64,000 bases of DNA from Sphingomonas ginsenosidivorax (GTDB lineage Bacteria > Pseudomonadota > Alphaproteobacteria > Sphingomonadales > Sphingomonadaceae), in NCBI RefSeq assembly GCF_007995065.1, contig NZ_VOQR01000001.1, positions 2,855,001 through 2,919,000 on the forward strand, written 5' to 3'. This document shows positions 51,188 to 61,394 of the stretch, piece after piece. The notes beneath the pieces are model-generated. The model did not search any database. It had not been told where the DNA came from and saw only the letters and a program-made list of their open reading frames with translations. Every line of letters begins with the position of its first letter. Positions within the stretch are counted from its first letter, which is position 1. Position numbers and translations under genes: made by a program.

Positions 51188-54100
51188 TTAGAAGCCGAAC
51201 TTCACGCCTGCACGGTACTGACGACCGAAGATGCCGTCGCCACCCTGCACCGCGTTGTACAGATACGCACCGTAGGTGACGGTATCCACCGGCGGCAGGC
51301 GATCGAACACGTTCAGCGCGTTGACGTAGAAGCTGAACCGGTCGTTGACCTTGAAGTTCACGTTCGCGTCGACCGTGATGTAGCTCTTCACGTGGCAGTT
51401 GTTGTAGGCGGCGGCCAGGCCGCAATCCTTGTAGTCGTTGCCCTGGTCGGTCGCCGACAGGTCGTAACCCGACGTGTAGTTGACCGTGCTGCTGAGCGCG
51501 AAGTCACCGAAGTCGAAGGTGTTGAGCCAGTTGCCCTTCCACTCGAACGTGCCCGAACCGGCCGTCAGGTTGAAGTTGCCGAGCGTTCCCTCGTAGCGCT
51601 GCTTCACGCCGTCGATCGTCGTGCTCAGCTCGATGATGTAGCTGGCGTTCAGGTTCGACGTCCACTTGACCGGACCGAAGTCGTACGCACCGTTGATGCC
51701 GAAATCGATGCCCGACGACTTGATCGTGTCGGCATTGATCAGCTGCGAGCGGACGAACGCGATACGCGGACGCGCACCCGGGTTGTTGGTGTCGACCGCG
51801 TCGGCGATGACCTCGAACCCGGTCGGGATCGCAGCACCGGCGTAATAGGCCGCGATGGCCGGCGAGTTGTCCGGCGTGGTGATCGCGCCGGTCTTCTTGA
51901 TGTTGTAGTAATCGACCGTCAGCGACAGGCTGCGGATCGGGTCGATCTTGATCCCGCCGGTGAAGCTGCGCGATTTCTCGGGCTTCAGGTTCGGCGACGC
52001 CAGCGTCGTCTGGCCGATCGAGTAGGACGTCAGGTACGTCGGGCAGCCGGTCGGCGTCGCCACCGAGCAGCCTGCACCATATTGCGCCAGGAATGCGGCG
52101 GGAATGGTGGAGAGCGACTGCGTCACATAGCCGGTCGTCGGCAGTGCGTTCGCCTCGCCGAAGCTCGGGATACGGAAGCCGCGCGAGTAGGTACCACGGA
52201 CCGTCAGCTGCCGGGCCGGGGTGAAGATCGCGCCGACCTTCGGCGAGAAGTTGCTCTGGCCGGTCGAATAGTGATCGTAGCGGCCCGAACCGTTCAGCGT
52301 CAGCACGCTGAGGATCGGCGCGTTGATTTCGGCGAAGGCCGAGCTGACCGTACGGTTACCCTTGGTACCGAACGCGTTGAGCGTGAAGTAGCGCTGCGTC
52401 GGGCCATTATAGTCGTCGTTGGCGCTGGGTGCATCGACGGCTTCGTAGAAGATCGACCCGCCGACGGCGAGACGCAGGTCGCCGCCAGGCAGGGTCGCGA
52501 GCGACTTCTGCAGGGTCAGCTGTGCCTGGTACAGGTCCGACGAGGTGTCGGTGATGTTCTCGGGCGACAGGTAATCGCGCACGGCCTGGGTGTTGAGGCC
52601 CGGGTTGACGAAATTATAGCTGCCGTCGGCGATCACATCGAGCAGATGCTGGATGTACACATACCCGTTGGTCTTGAGACGCAGGTCGGTGTGCATCGCG
52701 GTCGCGTTGAAGTCGTAGTCGATGTCGTTGAGCACGGTGCCCTTGAGACCGAAGGCCGCACGGTAGACGCGGCTACGCGTTGCGTTCGACGTGACGGTGT
52801 CGGGCAGTGCGCCGACGAGGCGAGCGACCTGGCCCTGTGCCGCGAACGGGTTGTTCGGGTTGAGCGTGCCGTTGGTCGGGCCGCAGTTCACGCGCGCGGC
52901 GCAGACATAGACCGGCAGTGCCAGCACCGAGGACCCGGCTGCCAGTGCCGGGGTCTGGTTCTGCGACGTCGAGAACTGCGGGAAGAGGATGCCAGCCGGT
53001 GCGTTGGCGCGGATGGTGGCCGGACGCCCCGTATAGTTGCTCGACGACTGCTGGAAGTTGACCAGCAGGTACGCTTCCGAGCTGTCGCCGACCTTGGCGG
53101 TGAAGCGGGCCGAACCGCCGAAACGCTCGAGGTTCGGCGTCACTGCGTCATACTTGTTGGTGTTGTCGACCTGGCAGACCGTGGTCGGGGTCGTCGCGTT
53201 GACCGCCTGCGCGAGCTGGGCTGCAGTCGGGTTGTACGGGGTGCCGTTGAGGCAGCCTGCAGCCTGGTTGAGCAGCTGGTAGCGACCCGTCGCGACCGTG
53301 TTCGCGGCGTTGGCCGGACGGACATAATAGTTGCCCGTGCCGATGGCGAAGCCGTTGAGGTTGCCGGCCGAGTCCAGGCCGTTCGCGATGTTGTTCGGGC
53401 CGCACTGCGTCGTGCCGGTACGGTTCGAGCAGATGCCCGTCTCGTTGTCCGAGTTGAACGGTGCCGGCAGGTCGCGCTGGTACACCGCTTCGCTGCGATA
53501 GTAGAAGCCGCTGATATAGGCGTTGTAGCCCTTCTCGTCGAGATCGCCGGTGCCCGCGGTCAGCGTCAGGCGCTGGTTGGCGTTGACGCCGTCTTCCGAG
53601 ATACCGGCTTCGGCGCGACCCGAGATGCCGTTGAACTTGCGCTTGGTGATCACGTTGACCACGCCGGCGATGGCGTCGGCGCCGTAGCTCGACGATGCGC
53701 CGTCGCGCAGCACGTCGACGCGCTCGACGATGTCGTCGGGGATGGTGTTCAGATCGACGAAGTTGCGCGAACCGTCATCCGACAGCGGATAGTAAGCGGC
53801 GCGCAGGCCGTCGAACAGCACCAGGGTCGAGTTGGTCGACAGGCCGCGCAGCGACACCGACGATGCACCGGCGGCGAATGCGCCGTTCGCGGTGAACGAG
53901 TTGGTCAGCGCCGGACCGTTGTTCGACGACAGCGCCTGGATGCCGGCCTGCACGGTGTTGATGCCGCGCGAATCGAGGTTCTCGGTGGTCAGCGTGGTCG
54001 TCGGCGAGATGCCGACGTCGGTGCCGCGGATGATCGAACCCGTGACGACGATCTCTTCGCCGGTGGTCTGGTTCTGCTCGGCGACGTCGCCCGAGCGGAC

Positions 54101-54220
54101 GCCGTTCTGCTCCGGCGGAGTAGCCTGCTGCGCGAACGCCGGCGTCGCCATGGCGAATGCGAACGGCGTCGCAGCCGCGAGCAGGAGCGCCTTCTTGGTC
54201 AACGAAATGCTGGTCATCAT
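51188..54220 (-). CDS. TonB-dependent outer-membrane receptor
   Basis: 1010 residues, one of the long sphingomonad receptors. Signal peptide about 1-30 (cut after TPAFA). A TonB box-like stretch is near EEIVVTGSIIRGTDVG, and the plug domain runs about 55-175 with LRGLSTNSTLVLFDGLRAA and YGADAIAGVVNVITKRKFNG. The beta-barrel covers the rest and ends in GRQYRAGVKFGF (terminal aromatic). Cysteine pairs in extracellular loops occur near 270 and 300. It takes up a large substrate with TonB energy; the substrate is not evident. Adjacent genes give no clue. Confidence 0.93.
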   Translation of the reverse strand: MMTSISLTKKALLLAAATPFAFAMATPAFAQQATPPEQNGVRSGDVAEQNQTTGEEIVVTGSIIRGTDVGISPTTTLTTENLDSRGINTVQAGIQALSSNNGPALTNSFTANGAFAAGASSVSLRGLSTNSTLVLFDGLRAAYYPLSDDGSRNFVDLNTIPDDIVERVDVLRDGASSSYGADAIAGVVNVITKRKFNGISGRAEAGISEDGVNANQRLTLTAGTGDLDEKGYNAYISGFYYRSEAVYQRDLPAPFNSDNETGICSNRTGTTQCGPNNIANGLDSAGNLNGFAIGTGNYYVRPANAANTVATGRYQLLNQAAGCLNGTPYNPTAAQLAQAVNATTPTTVCQVDNTNKYDAVTPNLERFGGSARFTAKVGDSSEAYLLVNFQQSSSNYTGRPATIRANAPAGILFPQFSTSQNQTPALAAGSSVLALPVYVCAARVNCGPTNGTLNPNNPFAAQGQVARLVGALPDTVTSNATRSRVYRAAFGLKGTVLNDIDYDFNATAMHTDLRLKTNGYVYIQHLLDVIADGSYNFVNPGLNTQAVRDYLSPENITDTSSDLYQAQLTLQKSLATLPGGDLRLAVGGSIFYEAVDAPSANDDYNGPTQRYFTLNAFGTKGNRTVSSAFAEINAPILSVLTLNGSGRYDHYSTGQSNFSPKVGAIFTPARQLTVRGTYSRGFRIPSFGEANALPTTGYVTQSLSTIPAAFLAQYGAGCSVATPTGCPTYLTSYSIGQTTLASPNLKPEKSRSFTGGIKIDPIRSLSLTVDYYNIKKTGAITTPDNSPAIAAYYAGAAIPTGFEVIADAVDTNNPGARPRIAFVRSQLINADTIKSSGIDFGINGAYDFGPVKWTSNLNASYIIELSTTIDGVKQRYEGTLGNFNLTAGSGTFEWKGNWLNTFDFGDFALSSTVNYTSGYDLSATDQGNDYKDCGLAAAYNNCHVKSYITVDANVNFKVNDRFSFYVNALNVFDRLPPVDTVTYGAYLYNAVQGGDGIFGRQYRAGVKFGF

Positions 54221-54482
54221 GATCCCTCGCTAGAACCCGGTCGTCCGCATCGCGATACGCCGGGTGATGCTTCGCCCCCTTTCATCGCGCCGAAACGCGA
54301 CCCCGAAGGACATGACGATGGGATGGAGAAGCTGTCGCATTCTGTAAAGATTGCATTCAGGAAGCGATTTCGCTTTCGTTCCCGCCTGTAGCGAAAATGA
54401 CACAAGCGACGCCTAATTGCCCGAACCGGTGCGTCAAATTGCGGCATTGCAGCATTCGACGCACGATAATGTGGCAGAGCGC

Positions 54483-55322
54483 CTACCGCATCTCACCTGC
54501 TGCCAGCATCGGATCGAGCTTCGCGTCGCGCCAGCGCAGCGACCAGTGGAGGTGCGGGCCGGTCGCGCGGCCGGTGCGGCCGACCGCGCCGATCGGCTGG
54601 CCCTGGCGGACCCGCTCGCCGACCCTGACGTCGATCCGCGACAGATGCAGGAACGCGCTGTTCAACCCCATGCCGTGGTCGATCATCAGCAGATTGCCCT
54701 CCAGCGTGAACGGATGGTCGGCTGCCAGAATCACCACGCCGTCCGCCGGCGCGGTCACGATCGTGCCGGTCGCGCGCGCGACGTCGACGCCCGAATGATA
54801 CGACCCCGCCTCGCCGTTCGCGTAGATCCGCTGCGAACCGAACAGCGTCGAGATGCGCCCCGTGACCGGCCAGGCGAACCGCTGGCGCCAGCCGTCCGAC
54901 GCGGCGTTCACCGCACGCGCGGCGACGATCCGGGCCAGCTCGGGCGGACGCAGCCGAGCGAACTCGGCATCGGGCACCGGGATCTTGGGCAGCGTCGGCA
55001 ACCGCGAGATCGACCATCCACGCGGCGCGACCGCCAGCGTCTCGGTGACCACACGGCCGTCGCCCAGTGTCGCCGACAGGGTCGCCTGCGGCCTGGCGTC
55101 GCGGTCGAACCCGGCGACGAACCGGCCGTCCGGCGCGACTGTCACCGGGACTCCGTCCACCGACAGCATCCGCGTGCCCGCAGGCGCAGTGCCCAGGATC
55201 AGTCCGCCCTGGCTCGCCGTCCCGGTCCAGCGGATCGCGGGTACCGACGGCGCGACCGCTTGCGGCGCGGCGCAGGCGATACCCGCCATTCCGACGAGCA
55301 TCGCTGCGGCCAGCGCCTTCAT
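54483..55322 (-). CDS. M23 family metallopeptidase (LytM-type)
   Basis: 279 residues from ATG 55322, which begins a signal peptide (MKALAAAMLVGMAGIACAAP). The N-terminal half is a beta-rich domain (about 25-135); the M23 domain is C-terminal with GSYHSGVDVARATG (near 187-200), the His-x-x-x-Asp zinc motif, and the HLHWSLRW motif (near 260-267). It should cleave or regulate cleavage of peptidoglycan in the periplasm. It overlaps the DUF2093 gene by four bases. Confidence 0.92.
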   Translation of the reverse strand: MKALAAAMLVGMAGIACAAPQAVAPSVPAIRWTGTASQGGLILGTAPAGTRMLSVDGVPVTVAPDGRFVAGFDRDARPQATLSATLGDGRVVTETLAVAPRGWSISRLPTLPKIPVPDAEFARLRPPELARIVAARAVNAASDGWRQRFAWPVTGRISTLFGSQRIYANGEAGSYHSGVDVARATGTIVTAPADGVVILAADHPFTLEGNLLMIDHGMGLNSAFLHLSRIDVRVGERVRQGQPIGAVGRTGRATGPHLHWSLRWRDAKLDPMLAAGEMR

Positions 55323-55519
55323 CGCGGTGCCAGCGCCTCGCTGGCGAGGGTCGCGGTGGCATAGGCGGCCTGCCGCGTGACGCTCCAGTAGCGCAGGTCC
55401 TCGAGCGCGATGCGAACGCCCGATGTTTCGCACACGACATGGTCGCCGGGGCTCAGCACGCGGAACCCGTTGGCCATGTAATGAAGCCGCGCCAGGCGAT
55501 CGGTATTGGACATCAGCAT
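55319..55519 (-). CDS. DUF2093 domain protein
   Basis: 66 residues from ATG 55519, with a second ATG two codons later. The DUF2093 pattern is seen: RLARLHYMANGFRVLSPGDHVVCETSG then IALEDLRYWSVTRQAAYATAT. The family is small, soluble and restricted mostly to alphaproteobacteria; the function is unknown. It lies between xseA (10 bases upstream) and the M23 gene (overlap), giving a three-gene run. Confidence 0.87.
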   Translation of the reverse strand: MLMSNTDRLARLHYMANGFRVLSPGDHVVCETSGVRIALEDLRYWSVTRQAAYATATLASEALAPR

Positions 55520-55529
55520 TTCGGATCTC

Positions 55530-56903
55530 TCAAAGCAGCGAGGGCTGTTCGGGCGCCCCCTTATCATAGGTTTTGCCCTGGGTCCGCTCAACCCGGGCAT
55601 CGACCTCGCCGTCGCGGAACAGCAGCGTGATCGCCCCCGCCGCGCGGACGCCCTTGGCCGAGGCGAGCGTCTCGCCGCCCGGCCGCGCGGTGATCCGCGC
55701 ATAGCCGCGGTCGAGGATGTTGTCCGGGTTCAGCGACTGGGCCAGCCGCCAGGTCGCCTCCAGCTGCGCGCGCTTGGCCTCCAGCTTGCGCTCCAGCGTC
55801 GCCGGGCGCAACGCCCCCGCCGACCGATCGAGACTGCCGCGCGCCAGCGTCAGCCGCCGTTCCAGCCCGCGATCGAGCCTCTGCCCCAGATCGTCGGCGC
55901 GCTGGCGTTGCGGGCCTAGCAGCTGGTCGCGCTTGGGCAGATGCCGCGCCAGCGCCGCCAGCTGCTCGCGCCCGCGCTCGACATAGCGCCGCGCGCAGCG
56001 TTCGGTGCGGTTGCGATGGCTGTCGATCGTCAGCCGCAGGTCGGCGAGCACCGGCACCGCGATCTCCGCCGCCGCGGTCGGCGTCGGCGCGCGCAGGTCG
56101 GCGGCATAGTCGCACAGCGTCGTGTCGGTCTCGTGCCCGACCGCGGAGATGATCGGGATCGAACAGCCGGCGACCGCGCGCACCACGATTTCCTCGTTGA
56201 ACGACCACAGGTCCTCGACCGACCCCCCGCCCCGCGCGACGATCACCAGGTCCGGGCGCGGCACGGGTCCGCCGGCCTCGATCGCGTCGAACCCGCGCAC
56301 CGCGGCGGCGATCTCGTTCGCCGAGCCGTCGCCCTGCACCTTCACAGGCCAGACGATGACGTGAGTCGGGCAGCGATCCTCGAGCCGGTGAAGGATGTCG
56401 CGGATCACCGCGCCCGTCCCCGACGTCACCACGCCGATCACCTGCGGCATGAACGGCAACGCCTTCTTGCGCGAAGGGTCGAACAGCCCCTCGCCTGCCA
56501 ATTTCGCCTTCAGCTTCTCGAGCAGCGCCATCAGCGCGCCCGCGCCTGCCAGCTCCATCCGCTCGATCACGATCTGGTATTTCGACCGCCCCGGATAGGT
56601 CGTCAGCTTGCCCGTCGCGATCACCTCGATGCCGTCCTGCGGCGCGAAGGCGAGCGCGTTCGCATTGCCCTTCCAGATCACGCCGTCGATCACCGCCTGG
56701 TCGTCCTTCAACGACATGTAGCAATGGCCCGAGGCGACGCGCTTCCATCCCGATATCTCGCCGCGCAGGCGGACATGACCGAATTCGCCCTCGACCATGC
56801 GCTTCAGCTTGAACGCGAGTTCGCCGACCGAGACCGTCAGGGCGTTGTCGCCCGGCACGTCCTCGGCTACCAGCCGCGCGTCATCGAAAAAGGGATCGGG
56901 CAT
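55530..56903 (-). CDS. xseA: Exodeoxyribonuclease VII large subunit
   Basis: 457 residues. OB-fold N-terminus (about 20-110 with [22 protein letters not shown]) and the exonuclease core (about 135-300: [75 protein letters not shown]). A long helical C-terminus follows with Arg/Leu heptads. With the small subunit it degrades single-stranded DNA. Its ATG overlaps the purD ATG on the other strand by two bases (CATG at 56901-56904). Confidence 0.95.
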   Translation of the reverse strand: MPDPFFDDARLVAEDVPGDNALTVSVGELAFKLKRMVEGEFGHVRLRGEISGWKRVASGHCYMSLKDDQAVIDGVIWKGNANALAFAPQDGIEVIATGKLTTYPGRSKYQIVIERMELAGAGALMALLEKLKAKLAGEGLFDPSRKKALPFMPQVIGVVTSGTGAVIRDILHRLEDRCPTHVIVWPVKVQGDGSANEIAAAVRGFDAIEAGGPVPRPDLVIVARGGGSVEDLWSFNEEIVVRAVAGCSIPIISAVGHETDTTLCDYAADLRAPTPTAAAEIAVPVLADLRLTIDSHRNRTERCARRYVERGREQLAALARHLPKRDQLLGPQRQRADDLGQRLDRGLERRLTLARGSLDRSAGALRPATLERKLEAKRAQLEATWRLAQSLNPDNILDRGYARITARPGGETLASAKGVRAAGAITLLFRDGEVDARVERTQGKTYDKGAPEQPSLL

Positions 56904-58170
56904 GAACGTCCTGCTGCTGGGCTCGGGAGGGCGCGAACATGCGCTCGCGTGGAAACTGGTGCAATCGAGCGGTCTCGATACGCTCTATGCCGCGCCGGGC
57001 AACCCCGGGATCGCGCGCCATGCGACGTGCGTCCCGCTCGATGCGACGGATCACGCCGCGGTGGTGGCGTTCGTACGCGAGCATGCGATCGGGCTCGTCG
57101 TGATCGGTCCGGAGGCGCCGCTGGTCGACGGCCTCGCCGACACGCTCGTCGCCGCCGACATCCCCGTCTTCGGTCCCACCCGAGCCGCCGCGCAGCTCGA
57201 AGGCTCGAAGGGCTTCACCAAGGAGCTGTGCACGCGCGCCGGCATTCCGACCGCAGGCTATGCGCGCGTCCGCAGCCGCGCCGCCGCGGAAACGACGATC
57301 GCCAACATCTTCGCGCTGCCGGTGGTGATCAAGGCCGACGGGCTCGCCGCCGGCAAGGGAGTGGTCATCGCGACCAGCACAGCCGAGATCGCCGCCGCGC
57401 TCGACGCCCTGTACGGCGACGACCCCGCCGCCGAGGTCGTGATCGAGGAATTCCTCGACGGCGAGGAAGCCAGCCTGTTCGTCCTCACCGACGGCAAGTC
57501 GATCATGCCGTTCGGCTCTGCCCAGGACCACAAGCGCGTCGGCGACGGCGATACCGGTCCCAACACCGGTGGCATGGGCGCCTACAGCCCCGCTTTGGTC
57601 CTCACCCCGGACCTCGAAGCGCGCGCGATCGCCGAGATCATCGAGCCGACCGTCGCGACGATGGCAGCCGAGGGCATGCCGTTCAGCGGCGTGCTCTATG
57701 CCGGGCTGATGCTGACGCGCACGGGGCCGAAGCTGATCGAATACAATGCCCGCTTCGGCGATCCCGAGACTCAGGTGCTCATGCTGCGGTTCAGGGGCGA
57801 CCTGCTCGCGACGATGCTCGCGGTCGCCGAAGGGCGGCTGGCGACGATGCCCCCCGCCGCCTTCTCGGACGACACCGCGCTGACCGTGGTTATGGCCGCG
57901 AACGGCTACCCCGGTACGCCCGAAGCCGGCGGATCGATCGCCGGGCTCGACGCCGCACGCGAGGCGGGCGGCACGGTCTTCCAGGCCGGCACGCGCTACG
58001 TCGATGGCGGACTCGTCGCGGCCGGCGGCCGGGTACTGGCGGTCTCCGCGACCGGCGATGGCATCCGCGAAGCGCAGGCCAACGCCTATCGCGCGGTCGA
58101 CGCCATCGACTTCCCGACCGGCTTTCATCGTCGCGACATCGGCTGGCGAGAGGTCGCGCGCGCCGATTAG
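56902..58170 (+). CDS. purD: Phosphoribosylamine-glycine ligase
   Basis: 422 residues from ATG 56902. [19 protein letters not shown] at the N-terminus, then [31 protein letters not shown] near 140-156 (ATP-grasp), and [29 protein letters not shown] near 200-228, the family signature. It joins glycine to phosphoribosylamine in purine synthesis. Its promoter must lie in the xseA reading frame because the two start codons overlap. Confidence 0.96.
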   Translation: MNVLLLGSGGREHALAWKLVQSSGLDTLYAAPGNPGIARHATCVPLDATDHAAVVAFVREHAIGLVVIGPEAPLVDGLADTLVAADIPVFGPTRAAAQLEGSKGFTKELCTRAGIPTAGYARVRSRAAAETTIANIFALPVVIKADGLAAGKGVVIATSTAEIAAALDALYGDDPAAEVVIEEFLDGEEASLFVLTDGKSIMPFGSAQDHKRVGDGDTGPNTGGMGAYSPALVLTPDLEARAIAEIIEPTVATMAAEGMPFSGVLYAGLMLTRTGPKLIEYNARFGDPETQVLMLRFRGDLLATMLAVAEGRLATMPPAAFSDDTALTVVMAANGYPGTPEAGGSIAGLDAAREAGGTVFQAGTRYVDGGLVAAGGRVLAVSATGDGIREAQANAYRAVDAIDFPTGFHRRDIGWREVARAD

Positions 58171-58208
58171 GTCTCGAAAGGGGCCCGCAGCGCCGCTACG
58201 ATGCCCCC

Positions 58209-58967
58209 ATGACCAACACGACATCCGCTTCGGGCCTCAGCCTGCTGCCCGAGGGCACCGCCGCGATCACGACCGTCCACCTCGCGATCATCGCGGTGCT
58301 GGCGGTGCTCGCGATCCTCGGCATCCTGTGGGGCATGCGCAAGAAGCGCGCCCGCACCGCCGCGGCCCGCGAACTGGTCGAGCACGCGGAGGAAGCGGGC
58401 GTCCCACCCGCGACTCCCGAAGCTACACCGCGCGAAGCCACCCCGCGCGACGCGGCACCGGCGCCAACACAGTCGCAATCGCAAGGCCAGGTCGCGACGC
58501 CCCCCGTCGCCCCTGCCCCCCCGCCGATCGCGGCGCCAATCGCACCCCCAATCGAACCGACCCCCGCTCCGGTCCCGCCGGCCCCCGAAGCCACGGATCT
58601 CGCCGCGGCCGAGCCGATCGCCGACGAACCCATCGCCGCCAGCTTCGACGCCGGCCCCGCCACCGAACTCGCGCCCCCCGCGCCTCCTGCACCCGCGACC
58701 CCGGCCCCGGCGCCCGCCACCGACTACGCCAGCGAGCCCGTCACCCAGCTCAAGGGCCTCGGCCCCAAGGTCGCCGGCCGCCTCGCCGAACTCGGCGTGA
58801 CGACGATCGGCGACATGTCGGCTTTGTCGAGCGACCAGGCCGAATCGATCGACGCCCAGCTCGGCGCCTTCACCGGCCGCATGGGCCGCGACCGCTGGAT
58901 CGAACAGGCACGACTCCTCGCGGCTGGCGACCGGGCGGGCTTCGAGGCGGTGTTTGGGAAACTCTGA
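58209..58967 (+). CDS. Membrane-anchored helix-hairpin-helix protein with proline-rich linker
   Basis: 252 residues. One N-terminal membrane helix (about 22-44, ending in a basic GMRKKRARTA stop-transfer), a long low-complexity linker of Pro, Ala, Thr and Glu (about 65-175), and a C-terminal helix-hairpin-helix (about 180-250, LKGLGPKVAGRLAELGVTTIGD), of the kind used for non-specific DNA or protein binding and often seen in ribosomal or NADH-dehydrogenase-type fusions. Function unknown. It probably shares a message with purD, 38 bases upstream. Confidence 0.75.
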   Translation: MTNTTSASGLSLLPEGTAAITTVHLAIIAVLAVLAILGILWGMRKKRARTAAARELVEHAEEAGVPPATPEATPREATPRDAAPAPTQSQSQGQVATPPVAPAPPPIAAPIAPPIEPTPAPVPPAPEATDLAAAEPIADEPIAASFDAGPATELAPPAPPAPATPAPAPATDYASEPVTQLKGLGPKVAGRLAELGVTTIGDMSALSSDQAESIDAQLGAFTGRMGRDRWIEQARLLAAGDRAGFEAVFGKL

Positions 58968-58992
58968 CGCTGGCGGGAACGCTCGCAAAGCC

Positions 58993-59075
58993 CGTCATCC
59001 CAGCGCAGGCGGGGCTCTCCCAAAGCAGGCGCGAAGCGTAAGCCGCGAGAGACCCCAGCCTGCGCTGGGGTGACG
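58993..59075. repeat. REP-like paired palindrome, GTCATCCCAGCGCAGG family
   Basis: CGTCATCCCAGCGCAGGCGG faces CCTGCGCTGGGGTGACGG. It separates the helix-hairpin-helix gene from the convergent CorC-like gene. Confidence 0.75.
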
Positions 59076-59111
59076 GACCATGGTGGACGCGACAGGCCTA
59101 ACCACATCCGC

Positions 59112-59137
59112 CATCCCGGGACAGGCCCGGGACGACG
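59112..59137. repeat. Single REP-like palindrome
   Basis: CATCCCGGG-ACAG-GCCCGGGACG folds to a short hairpin. It ends seven bases before the CorC-like stop codon. Confidence 0.55.
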
Positions 59138-59143
59138 TACGCC

Positions 59144-60445
59144 TCAGACCGCACTCACCAGCATCTTGTCGATCCGTCGCCCGTCGAGATCGACCACCTC
59201 GAACCGCCAGCCCTGCTCGACGAAGCTCTCGCCCTCGCCCGGCAGATGGCGGAACACCGCCAGCGCCAGCCCGGCCACCGTCGCGTAATCGCGATCCTCG
59301 GGCAGGTCGATGCCCAGCCGGTCGGCCAGCGCATCCGCCGCCATCGTCCCCGCGACCAGCAGCGAACCGTCGTCGCGCACCACCACCGACGGTGCATCGA
59401 GCGGGTCGGCGTCCGACTTGAACTCGCCCGCGATCGCCGCGAGCAGGTCGGCGGGGGTCACGATGCCCTCGAAATGCCCGTACTCGTCGTGGATCAGCGC
59501 CATCGGCACCTCGGCCTCGCGCAGCGCCATCAGCGCGTCCATCGCGTCGATCTGGTCGATCACCACCGGCGCCTTGCGCATCAGCTGGCGCAGGTCGAGC
59601 GGTTCGCCGCGGAACAGAGCGGCGGCGATGTCGCGCGCCTGCACCACGCCGGCGACCTTGTCGATCGACCCGTCGCCTACCGGCAGGCGGGTATGCGCGC
59701 TCGCCAGCAACGTGTCGCGAATGACGTCCGCGCTCGCGTTGCAGTCGAGCCAGTCGACGTCGGTCCTGGGCGTCATCACCTCGCGCACCGGACGATCCGC
59801 CAGCCGCACCACGCCCGAGATGATCGAGCGCTCATGCTCCTCGATCACGCCCGACTTGCTCGCCTCCGCGACGATCATGTGCAGCTCTTCGGCCGTCACA
59901 TGCTCCTCCGATTCGCGATCGAGCCGCAGCAGCTTGAAGATCAGCGCGCTGGTCGCGTTGAGCACCCAGCCGAGCGGCGCGGTCGCGACCGCGATCCAGC
60001 GCATCACCGGCGCCATGAACGCCGCGATCGGTTCGGGCGATCGCAGCGCGAACTGCTTGGGTACCAGCTCGCCGATGATCAGCGACGCATAGGTCGTAAG
60101 CCCGATCACGATCGCGAACCCGATCGTCTCCGCACTCTCGTGCGCCAGCCCCAGCATCTCGAGCCGCGCGGCGGTCGGCGTGCCCAGGCTCGCACCCGAA
60201 TAGGCGCCGGCCAGGATGCCGATCAGCGTGATGCCGATCTGTACCGTCGACAGGAACTTGCCCGGATCGGACGCCAGCAGCAGCGCCGCGCGCGCACCGC
60301 GCTTGCCCGCGCGCGCCATCGCCTCCAGCCGCGCTTTCCGCGCGGAGACGATCGCGAGCTCGCTCATCGCGAACACGCCGTTCAACGCGACCAGCGCGAG
60401 GATGATCAGGACGTCGATCCAGGGGAAGGGGGGAAGCGGTGCCAT
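59144..60445 (-). CDS. CNNM/CorC-like membrane protein (hemolysin family)
   Basis: 433 residues from ATG 60445. The CNNM (DUF21) domain has four membrane helices in residues about 8-190, with MSELAIVSARKARLEAMA (near 26-43) and ILAGAYSGASLGTPTAARLE. A pair of CBS domains follows (about 208-335, VMTPRTDVDWLDCNAS and RLPVGDGSIDKVAGVV), then a CorC_HlyC domain (about 345-430, ADRLGIDLPEDRDYATVAGLALAVF). Linked to magnesium or divalent metal handling in the inner membrane. The ORF start upstream is shared with no good signal. Confidence 0.92.
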   Translation of the reverse strand: MAPLPPFPWIDVLIILALVALNGVFAMSELAIVSARKARLEAMARAGKRGARAALLLASDPGKFLSTVQIGITLIGILAGAYSGASLGTPTAARLEMLGLAHESAETIGFAIVIGLTTYASLIIGELVPKQFALRSPEPIAAFMAPVMRWIAVATAPLGWVLNATSALIFKLLRLDRESEEHVTAEELHMIVAEASKSGVIEEHERSIISGVVRLADRPVREVMTPRTDVDWLDCNASADVIRDTLLASAHTRLPVGDGSIDKVAGVVQARDIAAALFRGEPLDLRQLMRKAPVVIDQIDAMDALMALREAEVPMALIHDEYGHFEGIVTPADLLAAIAGEFKSDADPLDAPSVVVRDDGSLLVAGTMAADALADRLGIDLPEDRDYATVAGLALAVFRHLPGEGESFVEQGWRFEVVDLDGRRIDKMLVSAV

Positions 60446-60574
60446 CGGCTCGGCCCCTCTTTGGCGTACAACGCCGCACTTCACAACCGCCGGGACAGCG
60501 CGCATTCAATCCGCAGGCGGAACAATCGTCCACAAAGCGAAGTTTTCCATGCCACGATCAAGAGGGATGCCCAG

Positions 60575-61243
60575 ATGAAGACGATTCTCGCCACCGCCGC
60601 ATTGTCAGCACTCGTACTGACCAGCGGGTGCGTCACCGATCCCGAGACCGGGCGGCAGACGATTTCGAAGACCGCGCTCGGCGGTATCGGTGGCGCGCTG
60701 GGCGGGTATCTGCTCGGCGACATCGTCGGCGGGCGCAACGACCGCACCGAAAAGCTGCTCGGCGCCGGCATCGGCGGTCTCGCCGGCGCGGGCGTCGGCG
60801 CGTACATGGACAAGCAGGAGCGCGACCTGCGCGCGCGCACCGCGGGCACCGACGTGCAGGTGATCCGCCAGGGCGACGACCTGGTGCTCAACATCCCGTC
60901 GGGAATCACCTTCGCCTATGACAGCTCGACCGTGCAGCCGCAGTTCCAGCGCACGCTCGACCAGGTCGCCAGCACGCTCGGCCAGTACAACCAGACCTAT
61001 ATCGACGTGTACGGCCATACCGACGCGACCGGCAGCGACCAGTATAACCAGGCGCTGTCGGAGCGCCGCGCGACCGCGGTCGCCGACTATCTGGCCGGCC
61101 ACGGCGTCCAGAGCGCGCGCATCGGCACCCGCGGCTACGGCAAGACGCAGCCGATCGCCTCGAACGACACCGACGCCGGCCGCGCCGCCAACCGCCGCGT
61201 CGAGGTGAAGATCGTCCCGATCACGCAGAACGACCTGCGGTAA
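60575..61243 (+). CDS. OmpA-family lipoprotein with glycine-zipper
   Basis: 222 residues from ATG 60575. A lipoprotein signal (MKTILATAALSALVLTSGC, lipobox LTSGC), then a glycine-zipper (GGIGGALGGYLLGDIVGG and GIGGLAGAGVGAYMD, about 36-80), and a C-terminal OmpA domain (about 110-215) with ITFAYDSSTVQPQF, YGHTDATGSDQYNQALSERRA and RAANRRVEVKIVP. It ties the outer membrane to peptidoglycan. Related to the YiaD group of proteins. Confidence 0.93.
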   Translation: MKTILATAALSALVLTSGCVTDPETGRQTISKTALGGIGGALGGYLLGDIVGGRNDRTEKLLGAGIGGLAGAGVGAYMDKQERDLRARTAGTDVQVIRQGDDLVLNIPSGITFAYDSSTVQPQFQRTLDQVASTLGQYNQTYIDVYGHTDATGSDQYNQALSERRATAVADYLAGHGVQSARIGTRGYGKTQPIASNDTDAGRAANRRVEVKIVPITQNDLR

Positions 61244-61287
61244 TTGCGTGAAGGGGCAGGTCTGCTTGCTCCCCTCCCCCAACAATC

Positions 61288-61370
61288 CGTCATCCCAGCG
61301 AAGGCTGGGATCTCCCTGGGATGGGTGCGGCGCGCACCACAGGAGATGCCAGCCTACGCTGGCATGACGG
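61288..61370. repeat. REP-like paired palindrome, GTCATCCCAGCGAAGG family
   Basis: CGTCATCCCAGCGAAGGCTG faces CCAGCCTACGCTGGCATGACG. It lies between convergent genes. Confidence 0.75.
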
Positions 61371-61394
61371 AAGGGGGCGCAGTGCGAGTGCCCC

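Noticed and set aside
51101-54391. Plus-strand open frame of 1096 codons opposite the TonB receptor
   Set aside because: The product is Arg/Val/Asp-rich low-complexity sequence without domains, while the opposite strand encodes a complete receptor with signal peptide, plug and terminal Phe.
55941-58208. Open frame before the helix-hairpin-helix gene
   Set aside because: It covers antisense xseA and an alternate frame of purD; only the part from 58209 has recognisable features.
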